A stretch of 64,000 nt of DNA from Paenibacillus sp. PL2-23 (lineage in GTDB: Bacteria; Bacillota; Bacilli; Paenibacillales; Paenibacillaceae): contig NZ_CP162129.1 in NCBI RefSeq assembly GCF_040834005.1, forward strand, positions 1,531,501 to 1,595,500, in the 5' to 3' direction. Below the pieces are notes generated by a model that saw only the letters and a program-made list of their open reading frames with translations, ran no database searches and was not told the origin of the DNA. Position numbers and translations under genes: made by a program. Positions 43,153-51,756 of this stretch are shown piece by piece. The number at the start of each line of letters is the position of its first letter. Positions within the stretch are counted from its first letter, which is position 1.

Positions 43153-43551
43153 TTGTCGCATCATTCAGCTATTATGTTCGATTTCAGCGATAACGGAAGC
43201 GCGGAATTGGCAAGAAGCTTGCTGCAGGAGCTGGGCTATGATCCTGTGATGCATAACGAAACCCGTATGCATATTCATGTGGATGGAGGCGATCTGACCT
43301 CGGCGCTGGAGATCGCGCAGTCGCATGGCGGACAGCTTGTGGAGCAGGCGGATATCCGTCAGGAAGCCATTACGAACACGGCTTATTCCCTTGACGGCAT
43401 TACGATACCGGCTCATATGGTGAACGAGGATTGGATAGACGAAGAGGGTCTGGGCCTTCACAACCGGGATACCGGGGCTATATACGACACGGATGAGCTT
43501 AGACCCGATCCGGAGCATTACAGCCATTTCTCAGGCGACGTTCATACTTGA
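43153..43551 (+). CDS. Conserved small hypothetical protein
   Basis: A 132-residue acidic soluble protein I do not recognise. The first 70 residues alternate strand and helix (IMFDFSDNGSAELARSLLQE, MHIHVDGGDLTSALEIAQSH), like a ferredoxin-type fold; the rest is polar and ends in a His/Asp-rich tail. The TTG start with AAAGGAAGGGA at 6 nt is preferred over an ATG 81 nt upstream. It follows the giant surface gene by about 100 nt and ends before a hairpin shared with the convergent gene. Confidence 0.65.
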   Translation: MSHHSAIMFDFSDNGSAELARSLLQELGYDPVMHNETRMHIHVDGGDLTSALEIAQSHGGQLVEQADIRQEAITNTAYSLDGITIPAHMVNEDWIDEEGLGLHNRDTGAIYDTDELRPDPEHYSHFSGDVHT

Positions 43552-43582
43552 TCACGTACTGTACATTCGGATAAAAGAAATA

Positions 43583-43624
43583 GAGCGCTCTTCGGCGAGG
43601 TGAATAACCGGAGGGCGCCCTTTC
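43583..43624. terminator. Hairpin between convergent genes
   Basis: GAGCGCTCTTCGG pairs imperfectly with CCGGAGGGCGCCC, followed by TTTCTC on the plus strand. Confidence 0.55.
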
Positions 43625-43631
43625 TCATGCT

Positions 43632-44894
43632 CTATTGGCGGCTTTCAGCGGCATGCTTGCCGGCATTGTAGCCTGTAGTGAACGCCGCAGTAATATTGTA
43701 GCCGCCGGTATAACCGTGGATGTCCAATATTTCACCGCAGAAATACAGCCCTTTCATCAGCTTGGACTGCAGCGTCCGAGGATCGATTTCCTTCAGATTG
43801 ACGCCGCCTCCGGTTACGAACGCCTCTTCAATGGACAGCGTGCCGTTCACCAGCACAGGGAACGCCTTGGCTGTCTTGGCCAGCTCCAGCCAGGCATGCT
43901 TCGGAATATTGTCGTACGTAATATCCTCGCGTACACCGGCCTTACTTAGCAGAAGCGGAATAAGCCGCTCGGGGAAATAGCCCTTGAGCGCGTTTTTGAC
44001 CGACTTACGGGACTCTGTCTGGCAGATAGCCAATGTTTCCTTATAGATTTCGTCAGCCGACAGGCTAGGCAGCAGATCGATGGTCGTGCGGACAGGCTCT
44101 CCGCCGTTCTGCTTCAGGCCCTTGACGACGAATTGGCTGCATCGCAGCGCTATGGGGCCCGATAAGCCGAAATGAGTGAAGAGCATATCGCCTTCATGCT
44201 CGATTGTCTTCTTGCCCTTGGCGTTCCACACAGACAATGAAACGCCGCGAAGCGACAGCCCCTGAAGCTCCTTGCTGCGGATAAAGGGCTCCTTCGAGGT
44301 GAGCGGCACCTCCGTAGGGAAAAGCTCCACAATCGTATGCCCCGCCTCCTCCGCCCATTCGTAGCCATCGCCGGTAGAGCCTGTGTGCGGAACGGATTTG
44401 CCGCCTGCCGCTACAATAACGGAGCTTGCACGAATCGTCTCCCCCGATTTCAGCTGGACGCCAATCACTCGGCCATTCCCGTATAACACGCGGGCAACGG
44501 GACTATTGACGCGAATGTCTACGCCAAGCGAGCGCACCTTGCCGACCAGAGCGTCGACCACGGTTTTGGCTTTGTCGCTGACGGGGAACATTCGGCCGTT
44601 GTCCTCCTCCTTAAGCCGGATGCCCAGCTCCTCGAAGAAGCTCATAATATGCCTGTTGCCGAAGGCTGTCAGGGCGCTGTACAAATATTTGCCGTTCCCG
44701 GGAATATTTTTAATGAGCTCGTCAAGCTCCTTGGCATTGGTCACATTGCACCTTCCGCCGCCTGATATGCCAAGCTTGCGGCCAAGCTTGTCCCCTTTGT
44801 CCAGCAGCAGCACCTTCGCCCCTGCCTCGCCCGCCGATACGCTGGCCATCAGACCTGCAGAACCTGCGCCAACTACGATAATGTCATAGCTCAT
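43632..44894 (-). CDS. HI0933/BaiN-family flavoprotein
   Basis: A 420-residue NAD(P)/FAD-dependent oxidoreductase. The N-terminus has the dinucleotide motif IIVVGAGSAGLMASV, then the family-specific GRKLGISGGGRCNVTN. VIVAAGGKSVPHTGSTGDGY lies near 160 and LYFCGEILDIHGYTGGYN near 385 at the flavin. Relatives include YhiN and the clostridial 3-dehydro-bile-acid reductase BaiN; the physiological reaction in bacilli is not known. The ATG chosen has CAGGAGT 6 nt upstream, 42 nt inside a longer open frame. Confidence 0.92.
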   Translation of the reverse strand: MSYDIIVVGAGSAGLMASVSAGEAGAKVLLLDKGDKLGRKLGISGGGRCNVTNAKELDELIKNIPGNGKYLYSALTAFGNRHIMSFFEELGIRLKEEDNGRMFPVSDKAKTVVDALVGKVRSLGVDIRVNSPVARVLYGNGRVIGVQLKSGETIRASSVIVAAGGKSVPHTGSTGDGYEWAEEAGHTIVELFPTEVPLTSKEPFIRSKELQGLSLRGVSLSVWNAKGKKTIEHEGDMLFTHFGLSGPIALRCSQFVVKGLKQNGGEPVRTTIDLLPSLSADEIYKETLAICQTESRKSVKNALKGYFPERLIPLLLSKAGVREDITYDNIPKHAWLELAKTAKAFPVLVNGTLSIEEAFVTGGGVNLKEIDPRTLQSKLMKGLYFCGEILDIHGYTGGYNITAAFTTGYNAGKHAAESRQ

Positions 44895-45011
44895 GTTAGA
44901 CTCCTGTAACAAGTTAATTAAGTTGAGAATAGTCATTAATTTTCTCTATATTCAAATGTATGATTTCCAGTATAATTTAATTAGAAAATGACGGCAAGGA
45001 GGCCAGTCCCC

Positions 45012-45863
45012 ATGCAGCGAGAACAATGGCACGCTCATGGAGCGTCGGGAACAAGCTTGTATGCCAGAACGTGGACGCCTGCCGGCCGGCAGCCTGAAGC
45101 ATTAGTAGTGATTGTGCATGGACAAGGCGAGCATGGAGAACGGTATCGCCATGTAGCGGAGAGGATGACGAACACTGGGCTGGCCGTCGCCTGCGCGGAC
45201 CTGCGCGGACACGGACGCTCCGAAGGCATTCGCGGGCATATAGCCGCAATTGACGAAATAATCGAAGACACGGCAGCGATCATTGCGTTCGCCAGAGAGA
45301 GCTTTCCGGATGCCCCTGTTATCCTGTACGGACACAGCATGGGAGGGAATATTGCCTTAAATGCGGTACTCAGGCGGCAGCTGAATGTGTCCGCGCTTAT
45401 TCTGTCCAGCCCGTGGCTGCGCCTGGCATTCAAGCCGCCCGCAATCAAGGAATGGATAGGAAGAGGGGTAGCCAAGCTATGGCCGGCACTCCGCATGTCG
45501 TCCGGACTGAAGCCCGACGAGCTGTTCCGTCCAAGCGAGCTCAGACTCCCAGCCATAAGCGAGGACCCGCTTAATCATACCTATATAACCCCCAAGGCTT
45601 ATCTAGAGATTCAGAGGGCAGGCGAATGGGCGCTGGGCAATCATGGGCTGCTGCAGCTCCCGGTACTGCTGCTGCATGGCGATGCCGATCGCATCACCTC
45701 CCACGCTGCAAGCCAGCAGCTTGCGCAAGGAATGGGCTCTCGCTGTCAATGGATTTCTGTCGAGGGCGGCCTGCATGAGCTTCATAATGACCAGGGAGGA
45801 GACCGGACAATTGACCTCATTATAGATTGGATACAGCTTCAGCTATCATTGAATGGCGATTAA
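45012..45863 (+). CDS. Alpha/beta hydrolase, monoacylglycerol-lipase type
   Basis: A 283-residue serine hydrolase (Hydrolase_4/S33 group). VIVHGQGEHGERYRHVAERM forms the oxyanion-hole region, ADLRGHGRSEGIRGH follows, GHSMGGN carries the nucleophile Ser, LLHGDADRITS the catalytic Asp, and GGLHELHND the catalytic His. Likely releases fatty acids from lysophospholipids or monoglycerides. AAGGAGG lies 9 nt before the ATG. A small gap separates it from the kinase gene downstream. Confidence 0.92.
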   Translation: MQREQWHAHGASGTSLYARTWTPAGRQPEALVVIVHGQGEHGERYRHVAERMTNTGLAVACADLRGHGRSEGIRGHIAAIDEIIEDTAAIIAFARESFPDAPVILYGHSMGGNIALNAVLRRQLNVSALILSSPWLRLAFKPPAIKEWIGRGVAKLWPALRMSSGLKPDELFRPSELRLPAISEDPLNHTYITPKAYLEIQRAGEWALGNHGLLQLPVLLLHGDADRITSHAASQQLAQGMGSRCQWISVEGGLHELHNDQGGDRTIDLIIDWIQLQLSLNGD

Positions 45864-45891
45864 ATAGCCTGGTCAGGAGGCGCGGACTTAA

Positions 45892-47553
45892 GTGCTAAAG
45901 GATTTGCTGCTCCAATTTTTTCTATCCGTGCTTCCCGTTTTCGCGTTTCTGCTTTGGCATGACAAGGACCGCAGCTGGGAGGGCTTCCGCCCGTTCATTG
46001 CTATAACGTCCGGACTGGCCATGCTGCTGTGCTTGTTACTGTCTACTCCCTCAGTGAATGATTACGAGGTCGATTTCCGCATTGTGCCTTTTGTAATCGG
46101 TTCCTTATATGGCGGCTATCGGGCATTGGCTGTCTTGTCCATCCTGCACGTTGTCCTTAGAGCTCCAACGCTGAGCTCGGTTGAGGAGGCTGTCAGCTTT
46201 TCTTTGTTTTTGGCGTTTGCTGTCCTTCTGCTGACCGGATTTATGGGGCGCTTCCAACGAGAGTCGCCAGAGGGCAGAGAGAGAATTGGCGTTACCGTTA
46301 TTTCCTTTCAAATCATCATTACTATTTCGATGATGACGGTGATTATGGGGATGAATGGAAGGCCGTGGACGCTCACAATCGTTCTTGACTTGTTGGTTGC
46401 TATGGCAGGCTTATTGCTTGCGACCTGGCTGTCCGTCTACATAATAGAAGGCATTAAGGAAAAGCAGCAGCTACATAACAAAGTGGATCATTTGTCTCTT
46501 AGCTACCGCAATGAGGTAGAGAAGCTGCAGCAGTTTATTGATAAAGCCCCTATCGCGGTTATGATCGTCGACCGGGATGCGAGAATTACGCATGTGAACG
46601 AAGAAGGGCTGCGGCTGTTCAATTTGATGCCCTCCTACACCAGCGTTGACAGTCTCAAAAACAAACCGTATGCCGTCGTCTTCCTGGAAGGCGCCGGCGA
46701 CATGTGCTTCACGATTCTGGAGCAGGCCTTGAAGGGACGCCCCACCGGCACCGTGCCTCATATGGAGGACGGCAAAACGTTTCTCTACACGGCGATAACG
46801 CTGCGTGAAGTGGGCAGTCTGAGGGTCACCGGCGCCGCCATTATCGCCCAGGATATTACGGAGCTGAGCGTGTTGCGGGACGAGCTGGGGCGAATGGAGA
46901 GACTGAGCCTTGTCGGCCAGATGGCCGCCAGCATTACACATGAGATCCGCAATCCCATGGCGGTTATTCGCGGCTTTGTTCAGCTGATACAGGAGCGGAG
47001 CCCGCAGAACCAGCATGAATATTTCCGCGTCATTATGGAAGAGCTGGACCGCGCCAACATGATTATTAACGATTTCCTCTCTCTCGCGCAGAATCGGGAT
47101 CTGAAGATGGAGATGGGCTCTCTGAACAGCAGTATTCGCGACCTGGAGCCGTTGCTGCTCGCGGACGCCAACCTGAGAGGCCAGTCGCTGGAGGTCAGTC
47201 TCTGCGAGGATTTGCCTCCTATGAGGATGAACGACCGAGAGATCAAGCAAATGCTGCTGAATATTGCCCGTAACGGCATGGAAGCAATGGAGGAGAAGGG
47301 GATTCTCCGAATCCGCACCACGTATGATAACGGAGAAATCAGCATTACAATTTCAGACGAAGGTGTGGGCATTCCGCACGACATTATGGGCAGCCTGTTC
47401 GAGCCGTTCTTCACTACCAAAACTCGCGGGACGGGGCTTGGCTTGCCGCTGTGTCTCAGCATTGCAGAGCGGCATGGCGGCAGGATTGATGTGCAGAGCC
47501 AGGAAGGGCAGGGCACAACTTTTATCGTGAGCTTCAACATATTGGCGCAATAG
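45892..47553 (+). CDS. KinB-like membrane sensor histidine kinase (orphan)
   Basis: A 553-residue kinase. The first 190 residues contain about five or six membrane segments resembling the 5TM-Lyt sensor (PFVIGSLYGGYRALAVLSI). A PAS domain spans about 215-325 (APIAVMIVDRDARITHVNEEG). The HisKA domain has GQMAASITHEIRNPMAVIRGF with the phosphoacceptor His, and the ATPase domain has NIARNGMEAM and TGLGLPLCLSI. The plan matches Bacillus KinB-type sporulation kinases. No response regulator is adjacent, again as for phosphorelay kinases. GTG start with CAGGAGG upstream. The phosphorelay role is an inference. Confidence 0.9.
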   Translation: MLKDLLLQFFLSVLPVFAFLLWHDKDRSWEGFRPFIAITSGLAMLLCLLLSTPSVNDYEVDFRIVPFVIGSLYGGYRALAVLSILHVVLRAPTLSSVEEAVSFSLFLAFAVLLLTGFMGRFQRESPEGRERIGVTVISFQIIITISMMTVIMGMNGRPWTLTIVLDLLVAMAGLLLATWLSVYIIEGIKEKQQLHNKVDHLSLSYRNEVEKLQQFIDKAPIAVMIVDRDARITHVNEEGLRLFNLMPSYTSVDSLKNKPYAVVFLEGAGDMCFTILEQALKGRPTGTVPHMEDGKTFLYTAITLREVGSLRVTGAAIIAQDITELSVLRDELGRMERLSLVGQMAASITHEIRNPMAVIRGFVQLIQERSPQNQHEYFRVIMEELDRANMIINDFLSLAQNRDLKMEMGSLNSSIRDLEPLLLADANLRGQSLEVSLCEDLPPMRMNDREIKQMLLNIARNGMEAMEEKGILRIRTTYDNGEISITISDEGVGIPHDIMGSLFEPFFTTKTRGTGLGLPLCLSIAERHGGRIDVQSQEGQGTTFIVSFNILAQ

Positions 47554-47582
47554 GATGAGCATAATACTCCTTGAATGGCGCA

Positions 47583-47612
47583 CTGCGGCTGCGTGTCCCC
47601 ACGCAGCCGCAG
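47583..47612 (+). other. Strong hairpin between kinase and small protein genes
   Basis: CTGCGGCTGCGTG pairs perfectly with the following ACGCAGCCGCAG around TCCCC. No T-run follows; the ribosome binding site GGAGGAAG of the next small gene begins about 10 nt later. It could be a weak terminator or a translational control element. Confidence 0.6.
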
Positions 47613-47636
47613 CCTACTCGAAGGAGGAAGAATGAC

Positions 47637-47774
47637 ATGTCTGAGCATTTCAAGACAAACGGCGATTCCGCCGAGCAGAAGCGGCAGGCGGCCCAGAATG
47701 AATCCAAGGCGAACCGAGCGGGCGGCGCGGCCGTCGACAAGAAGCTGAACGGACCGAATCGTCCATCCACGTAA
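47637..47774 (+). CDS. Small hydrophilic conserved protein, 45 residues
   Basis: A 45-residue protein of strongly hydrophilic composition (Asn, Lys, Gln, Ala, Glu), with no hydrophobic segment. AAGGAGGAAGAATGAC before the ATG is an excellent ribosome binding site, the main reason for calling it a gene. The composition resembles minor small acid-soluble spore proteins, but no family motif is certain. A hairpin precedes it and a terminator follows, so it may be its own transcript unit. Confidence 0.6.
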   Translation: MSEHFKTNGDSAEQKRQAAQNESKANRAGGAAVDKKLNGPNRPST

Positions 47775-47831
47775 CGTGGCATACCGCGCCCGCTTGTGAA
47801 GGCTGACGTTGTGCGAGCGGGACGCTGGCGG

Positions 47832-47872
47832 AAGAAGGCAATCGGAGGTGCAACTCCGGTTGCTTTCTTTTC
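47832..47872 (+). terminator. Terminator after the small hydrophilic protein gene
   Basis: AAGAAGGCAATCGGA pairs with TCCGGTTGCTTTCTT with two mismatches, followed by TTCG. Good stem, short T-run. Confidence 0.7.
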
Positions 47873-47889
47873 GTAAGGGGCGTTATAAT
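47860..47889 (+). promoter_or_regulatory. Candidate promoter of the bacilliredoxin gene
   Basis: TTGCTT at 47860-47865 and TATAAT at 47884-47889 with 18-nt spacing. The -35 overlaps the 3' arm of the preceding terminator. Confidence 0.45.
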
Positions 47890-47926
47890 AGCTAAAAATA
47901 ACCTTATTTCCGAGGAGTGAAGTGTA

Positions 47927-48361
47927 ATGTCGATGTCATTCGAGAGATATATGATGGATATGATTCAACCCATGCGTGACGATCTTACTAAGCTGGGTAT
48001 TCAAGAGCTGCGCACGCCCGAAGAGGTGGAAGCGAACGTGCCGGACGCCAAGGGTACTGCTCTGATCGTTATTAATTCCGTATGCGGCTGCGCTGCGGGC
48101 CAATGCCGTCCTGGCGTTGCTCAGGCTCTCCAGAACGAGAAAATTCCTAACCATCTGTTCACGGTGTTCGCCGGTCAAGACAAGGAAGCAACGGCGAAGG
48201 CTCGCGAATATTTGGCCCCGTACCCGCCGTCCTCCCCTTCCATCGCACTGATGAAGGATGGCGAGCTGGTGCACTTCATCGAACGCCATCAAATCGAGAA
48301 TCGTTCCGCAGCGGACATCGCGGCTGATCTGACAGAAGCCTTCGATAAGTATTGCGGTTAA
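47927..48361 (+). CDS. Bacilliredoxin, BrxA/BrxB family
   Basis: A 144-residue thioredoxin-fold protein of the YphP/YqiW family with the CGC active site (C53-G54-C55, SVCGCAAGQCRP). Known members remove bacillithiol from oxidised protein thiols in Firmicutes. QDKEATAKAREYLAPYPPSSPS near 85-106 is family-typical. GAGGAGTGA precedes the ATG. nadE follows after 13 nt, so the two are probably co-transcribed. Which of the two paralogues (BrxA or BrxB) it is cannot be settled here. Confidence 0.94.
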   Translation: MSMSFERYMMDMIQPMRDDLTKLGIQELRTPEEVEANVPDAKGTALIVINSVCGCAAGQCRPGVAQALQNEKIPNHLFTVFAGQDKEATAKAREYLAPYPPSSPSIALMKDGELVHFIERHQIENRSAADIAADLTEAFDKYCG

Positions 48362-48374
48362 CGGGAGCTGCCAT

Positions 48375-49184
48375 ATGACCCTACAAGAGCAAATCATTGA
48401 GCGTCTTGGCGTACAGCCCTCCATCAATCCCGAGGAGGAGGTTCGCAAGCGCGTTGACTTCCTGAAGCGTTATGTGCTGGACTCCGGCACGACGGGGCTG
48501 CTGATTGCAATCAGCGGCGGAATCGACAGCGCGGTGGCGACTGGCTTATGCAAGCGAGCGACGGATGAGCTGTCGGAGGAGACGGGCAAGGCGTATATGA
48601 CGCTTGGCGTATTCCAGCCTTACGGCGAGCAATCCGATATTGCGGACAGCTACGCGGTAGCGGAAGCGTTCGGACTGACTCACAAGGTAGAGACGAATAT
48701 CGGCGAAGCGGTTGACGAAATCGCGCTGGAGGTTGAACACTCCTTCAAGGCGCTTGGCATGCCACGGCATATTAGCCGCGGCGGCAAAGGCAACGTCAAG
48801 GCCAGAACGCGTATGGTCATGCAGTATGCGCTGGCTTTCGATCTGAATCTGCTGGTCGTTGGCACGGATCACGCTTCCGAGGCCATTACGGGCTTCTACA
48901 CGAAGTGGGGCGACGGGGCGGTTGACATTACGCCGCTCAGCACGCTGAACAAGCGTCAGGTTCGCCAGTTAGCGGCTTACCTGGGAGTGCCGGACAGCGT
49001 GCTTAAGAAGGCGCCGACAGCAGGTCTATGGGAAGGCCAGACGGACGAGGATGAGCTTGGAATCAAGTATGACGACAACAGCGACTACCTGGAAGGCAAG
49101 GCTGTAGCGCCTGCGGTCAGCGAGAAGCTGGAGAAGCAATATTTGAAGACGGAGCACAAACGTTCGCCGATCCCCGGGATCTAA
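48375..49184 (+). CDS. nadE: NH3-dependent NAD+ synthetase
   Basis: Amidates nicotinic acid adenine dinucleotide with ammonia to make NAD. 269 residues, the usual length of the stand-alone ammonia-dependent form. The pyrophosphatase loop is LLIAISGGIDSAVATGL near residue 46; GNVKARTRMVMQYALAF, VVGTDHASEAITGFYTKWGDG and TPLSTLNKRQVRQLAAYLG follow, and LWEGQTDEDELG lies near 220. It lacks a glutaminase domain. It is in one transcript with the bacilliredoxin gene and precedes acpS. Confidence 0.97.
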   Translation: MTLQEQIIERLGVQPSINPEEEVRKRVDFLKRYVLDSGTTGLLIAISGGIDSAVATGLCKRATDELSEETGKAYMTLGVFQPYGEQSDIADSYAVAEAFGLTHKVETNIGEAVDEIALEVEHSFKALGMPRHISRGGKGNVKARTRMVMQYALAFDLNLLVVGTDHASEAITGFYTKWGDGAVDITPLSTLNKRQVRQLAAYLGVPDSVLKKAPTAGLWEGQTDEDELGIKYDDNSDYLEGKAVAPAVSEKLEKQYLKTEHKRSPIPGI

Positions 49185-49224
49185 GAGCTGATGGATGGGA
49201 CGCCTTCGTAACCTAAAGGAGGCA

Positions 49225-49629
49225 ATGAGCTTGATCGCAGGAATCGGACATGACTTGACGGATGTGGATCGAATCTCCCTTATGCTGGAGGGCCGATATG
49301 GGGATAGGCTGATGCAACGCATATTGACCGAAGGCGAGCGGGAGCTGGCAGCAGCCTATCAGGGTGCGCGGCTGCAGCAATTTGTTGCGGGACGCTTCGC
49401 CGCCAAGGAAGCCGTCTCCAAAGCCTTCGGCTGCGGCATTGGACGTCAGCTCGGCTTCAGAGATATCGACATACAGCGGGACAAGAACGGCAAGCCGTTC
49501 GTCAAGCTGTCTGAGGCGGCATGGAGCAGGCTGTCGCTCAGGGAGACCGACATGTCCGTTCATTTGACGATTACGCATGAGCGTGCGCTTGCTTCCGCAT
49601 TTGTTGTGGTGGAGCGATTAAACAGGTAA
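49225..49629 (+). CDS. acpS: Holo-[acyl-carrier-protein] synthase
   Basis: Transfers 4'-phosphopantetheine from coenzyme A to acyl carrier protein. 134 residues. GIGHDLTDVDRI at the start carries the metal-binding Asp, and FAAKEAVSKAFGCGIG carries the conserved Glu and Lys. LTITHERALASAFVVVE closes the fold. AAAGGAGG lies 4 nt before the ATG; a start 30 nt earlier lacks such a site. It follows nadE by 40 nt. Confidence 0.96.
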   Translation: MSLIAGIGHDLTDVDRISLMLEGRYGDRLMQRILTEGERELAAAYQGARLQQFVAGRFAAKEAVSKAFGCGIGRQLGFRDIDIQRDKNGKPFVKLSEAAWSRLSLRETDMSVHLTITHERALASAFVVVERLNR

Positions 49630-49693
49630 CCTTTGGCCCATACTTGCATGTAATAGTAAGTAAGTGCAAGCATGCGGCGAAAGGAGAATGGCC

Positions 49694-49921
49694 ATGCACA
49701 GAGGACGTCAAGAAGGCTCGAAACGAAGATTTAGAACAGGTCAGTGGGTACAGCAAGAGGGATTATATTCCAATGACTGGGGCGACGATCTCCTTCTGGT
49801 GCAGGGCGATCTCTTCCCCTCTCATCCACAGATGGGAGAGACGAGCTGGACGTACGCCGGGCCGGCCGTCGAGCATCTGTGGAAGCCAACCAAATCGAAC
49901 GGCCATGACATTGGCTATTGA
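49694..49921 (+). CDS. YjzC-like small protein
   Basis: A 75-residue protein. Residues 5-48 (RRFRTGQWVQQEGLYSNDWG, then GDLFPSHPQMGETSWTYAG) match the short Bacillus YjzC family, which has the order RFxxGQ, a Gly-Val/Leu-Tyr turn, GDxFPxx and WTY. Function is unknown in the family. AAAGGAG precedes the second of two ATG codons. An independent gene with a terminator after it. Confidence 0.75.
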   Translation: MHRGRQEGSKRRFRTGQWVQQEGLYSNDWGDDLLLVQGDLFPSHPQMGETSWTYAGPAVEHLWKPTKSNGHDIGY

Positions 49922-49932
49922 AGCCGGACAGA

Positions 49933-49978
49933 AGCCTTCCGCATTCCCGAGACATAAGGGGGCGGGAGGCTTTTTTTC
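49933..49978 (+). terminator. Rho-independent terminator after the YjzC-like gene
   Basis: AGCCTTCCGC pairs with GCGGGAGGCT, followed by TTTTTTT. Confidence 0.85.
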
Positions 49979-50078
49979 AAATGAAAGTATTAGTCTTCTC
50001 TAAACTGGGCTTATATTTCAACACGAAGCTTATGCTGCTCCGCCAAAGGATGGCGCAGCCGTGTACGCTTGCTTCAAG

Positions 50079-50426
50079 TCACTGCTGTCCCGACAGCCAC
50101 TGAGCCAGCGTCTCAAGCTCCTCCTGCGTTAAACGGTCCTTGAAGGCCGGCATGACGCCTTTACCCTCCTCTATCCGGAGCTTAAGCTGCTCGGAGTCCA
50201 GACGCGAGCCAACCCTCTGCAAATTGGATTTCGATCCAACCCGTCCCTCCAGGTCGGTGCCGTGACAGCTGATGCAATTCGTCTTGTACAGGCTTGCCGC
50301 CTCGGCTGGAGCAGCCGCGAGGGTATTCCCCGATCCTTGATGACTATCGCTCCCTCCGCAGCCCGCCAGTACGGCTAGCAGAACGAAAGCGATTCCTCCT
50401 TTTGCTCCGATCCAACGATTTTTCAC
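50079..50426 (-). CDS. Membrane-anchored cytochrome c (c-551 type lipoprotein)
   Basis: A 115-residue electron carrier on the outer face of the membrane. The start is a GTG with GGAGG 9 nt upstream, giving a compact lipoprotein signal (KNRWIGAKG, hydrophobic core, VLAGC). A Gly/Ser/Ala-rich linker leads to one c-type haem site CISCH and an axial Met in GVMPAFKD near residue 90. Bacillus CccB is the closest known type. A longer frame with ATG further up would hide the signal peptide behind 18 polar residues, so I reject it. Confidence 0.9.
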   Translation of the reverse strand: MKNRWIGAKGGIAFVLLAVLAGCGGSDSHQGSGNTLAAAPAEAASLYKTNCISCHGTDLEGRVGSKSNLQRVGSRLDSEQLKLRIEEGKGVMPAFKDRLTQEELETLAQWLSGQQ

Positions 50427-50542
50427 GAATTTTTGCCTCCATTCCTCATTCTCTCCCTTTGCCATAGGCATAACAGGCATTCACTCGTATAATAGAGCAT
50501 ATTGGCACAACTAACAATGACAGAGCGGAAGGATTCGATAGA

Positions 50543-51712
50543 ATGGCTATACAAGAGGCATCAGCCTATTTCAGCAGGGAGCTGCTGAGCTGGTATCAGA
50601 GAGGCAATCGGAATCTGCCCTGGCGGAGGAACAAGGATCCGTACCGGATTTGGGTATCCGAAATTATGCTGCAGCAGACGAGAGTCGATACCGTTATTCC
50701 TTACTTTGAACGCTTTATGGCGAAATTCCCTACGGTACAAGCCTTGGCGGAGGCGCCGGAGGAAGAGGTGCTGAAAAGCTGGGAGGGGCTTGGCTATTAT
50801 TCCAGAGCCCGTAATTTGCAGGCCGGCGCCCGTATGGTGATGAGTCTCTATGGCGGTATTATACCGGATGACAAGGCAGCGGTAGCCGGTCTGAAGGGAG
50901 TCGGGCCTTATACAGCAGGCGCCATTATGAGCATCGCCTTTAATCGGCCGGAGCCGGCGGTGGACGGCAATGTGATGAGAGTGCTGTCCCGTTATTTCTG
51001 CCTGGAGGACGATATTGCGAAGCCGAAGACCCGGGTTGGCATTGAGAAGCTGGCGGCCTCCCTCATTCCGGAGGGGGCTGCCGGGGATTTCAATCAAGCG
51101 CTGATGGAGCTTGGCGCTCTGGTGTGTACGCCGAAATCGCCAAGCTGTCTGCCGTGCCCGGTGATGGAGCATTGCGAGGCGAGGCTTCAGGGACGAGAGA
51201 CCGAGCTTCCGATCAAAACAAAAGCGAAGCCGCCGCGCCATGAATATCGTGTGGCCGTTATTGTCCGTGGAAGCGGGGAGCGCGCGGACCAGGTGCTTCT
51301 CCGGCAGCGTCCGGAGAATGGCCTGCTGGCGCAGATGTGGGAGCTGCCGCATGTTTTGTCGGATGACCCATCGGGAGAATGGTTCCGAGAGGAGGCTCCG
51401 AAGGAGGACGCCAGGCTTGCCGAGTCGCTGGGGCGGGAGCTGGAGCGGGAGACGGGGCTGCTGATCCGGCCCACCGGCTGGCTTGTTGACGAAGAGCATG
51501 TATTCAGCCATATTCATTGGCATATGCGCGTATATGTAGCAGATTTGGGACCAAGCGAGATCTCCAGGGGCAATAGCCTTGCCGCGGAGTCAGGCTTGGC
51601 CTATGAGACGGGACAGGCCCAAGGCCCGTACCGCTGGATGGGCAGAGAGGCGCTGGACACGCTTCCGTTCCCGAATGTATTCCTGCGTATACTGGAGCGT
51701 TATTGGAGCTAG
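50543..51712 (+). CDS. mutY: A/G-specific adenine DNA glycosylase
   Basis: Removes adenine mispaired with 8-oxoguanine. 389 residues. The HhH-GPD domain has WRRNKDPYRIWVSEIMLQQT and LKGVGPYTAGAI, with the catalytic Asp in EPAVDGNVMRV. The iron-sulfur motif C-x6-C-x2-C-x5-C is intact (CTPKSPSCLPCPVMEHC). The C-terminal NUDIX-like domain (about 235-385) that recognises 8-oxoguanine is present. ATG start. Confidence 0.96.
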   Translation: MAIQEASAYFSRELLSWYQRGNRNLPWRRNKDPYRIWVSEIMLQQTRVDTVIPYFERFMAKFPTVQALAEAPEEEVLKSWEGLGYYSRARNLQAGARMVMSLYGGIIPDDKAAVAGLKGVGPYTAGAIMSIAFNRPEPAVDGNVMRVLSRYFCLEDDIAKPKTRVGIEKLAASLIPEGAAGDFNQALMELGALVCTPKSPSCLPCPVMEHCEARLQGRETELPIKTKAKPPRHEYRVAVIVRGSGERADQVLLRQRPENGLLAQMWELPHVLSDDPSGEWFREEAPKEDARLAESLGRELERETGLLIRPTGWLVDEEHVFSHIHWHMRVYVADLGPSEISRGNSLAAESGLAYETGQAQGPYRWMGREALDTLPFPNVFLRILERYWS

Positions 51713-51756
51713 AAATCGAGGGATAGAAATTGATTAAGATAAGGGGAGAACGAGAG

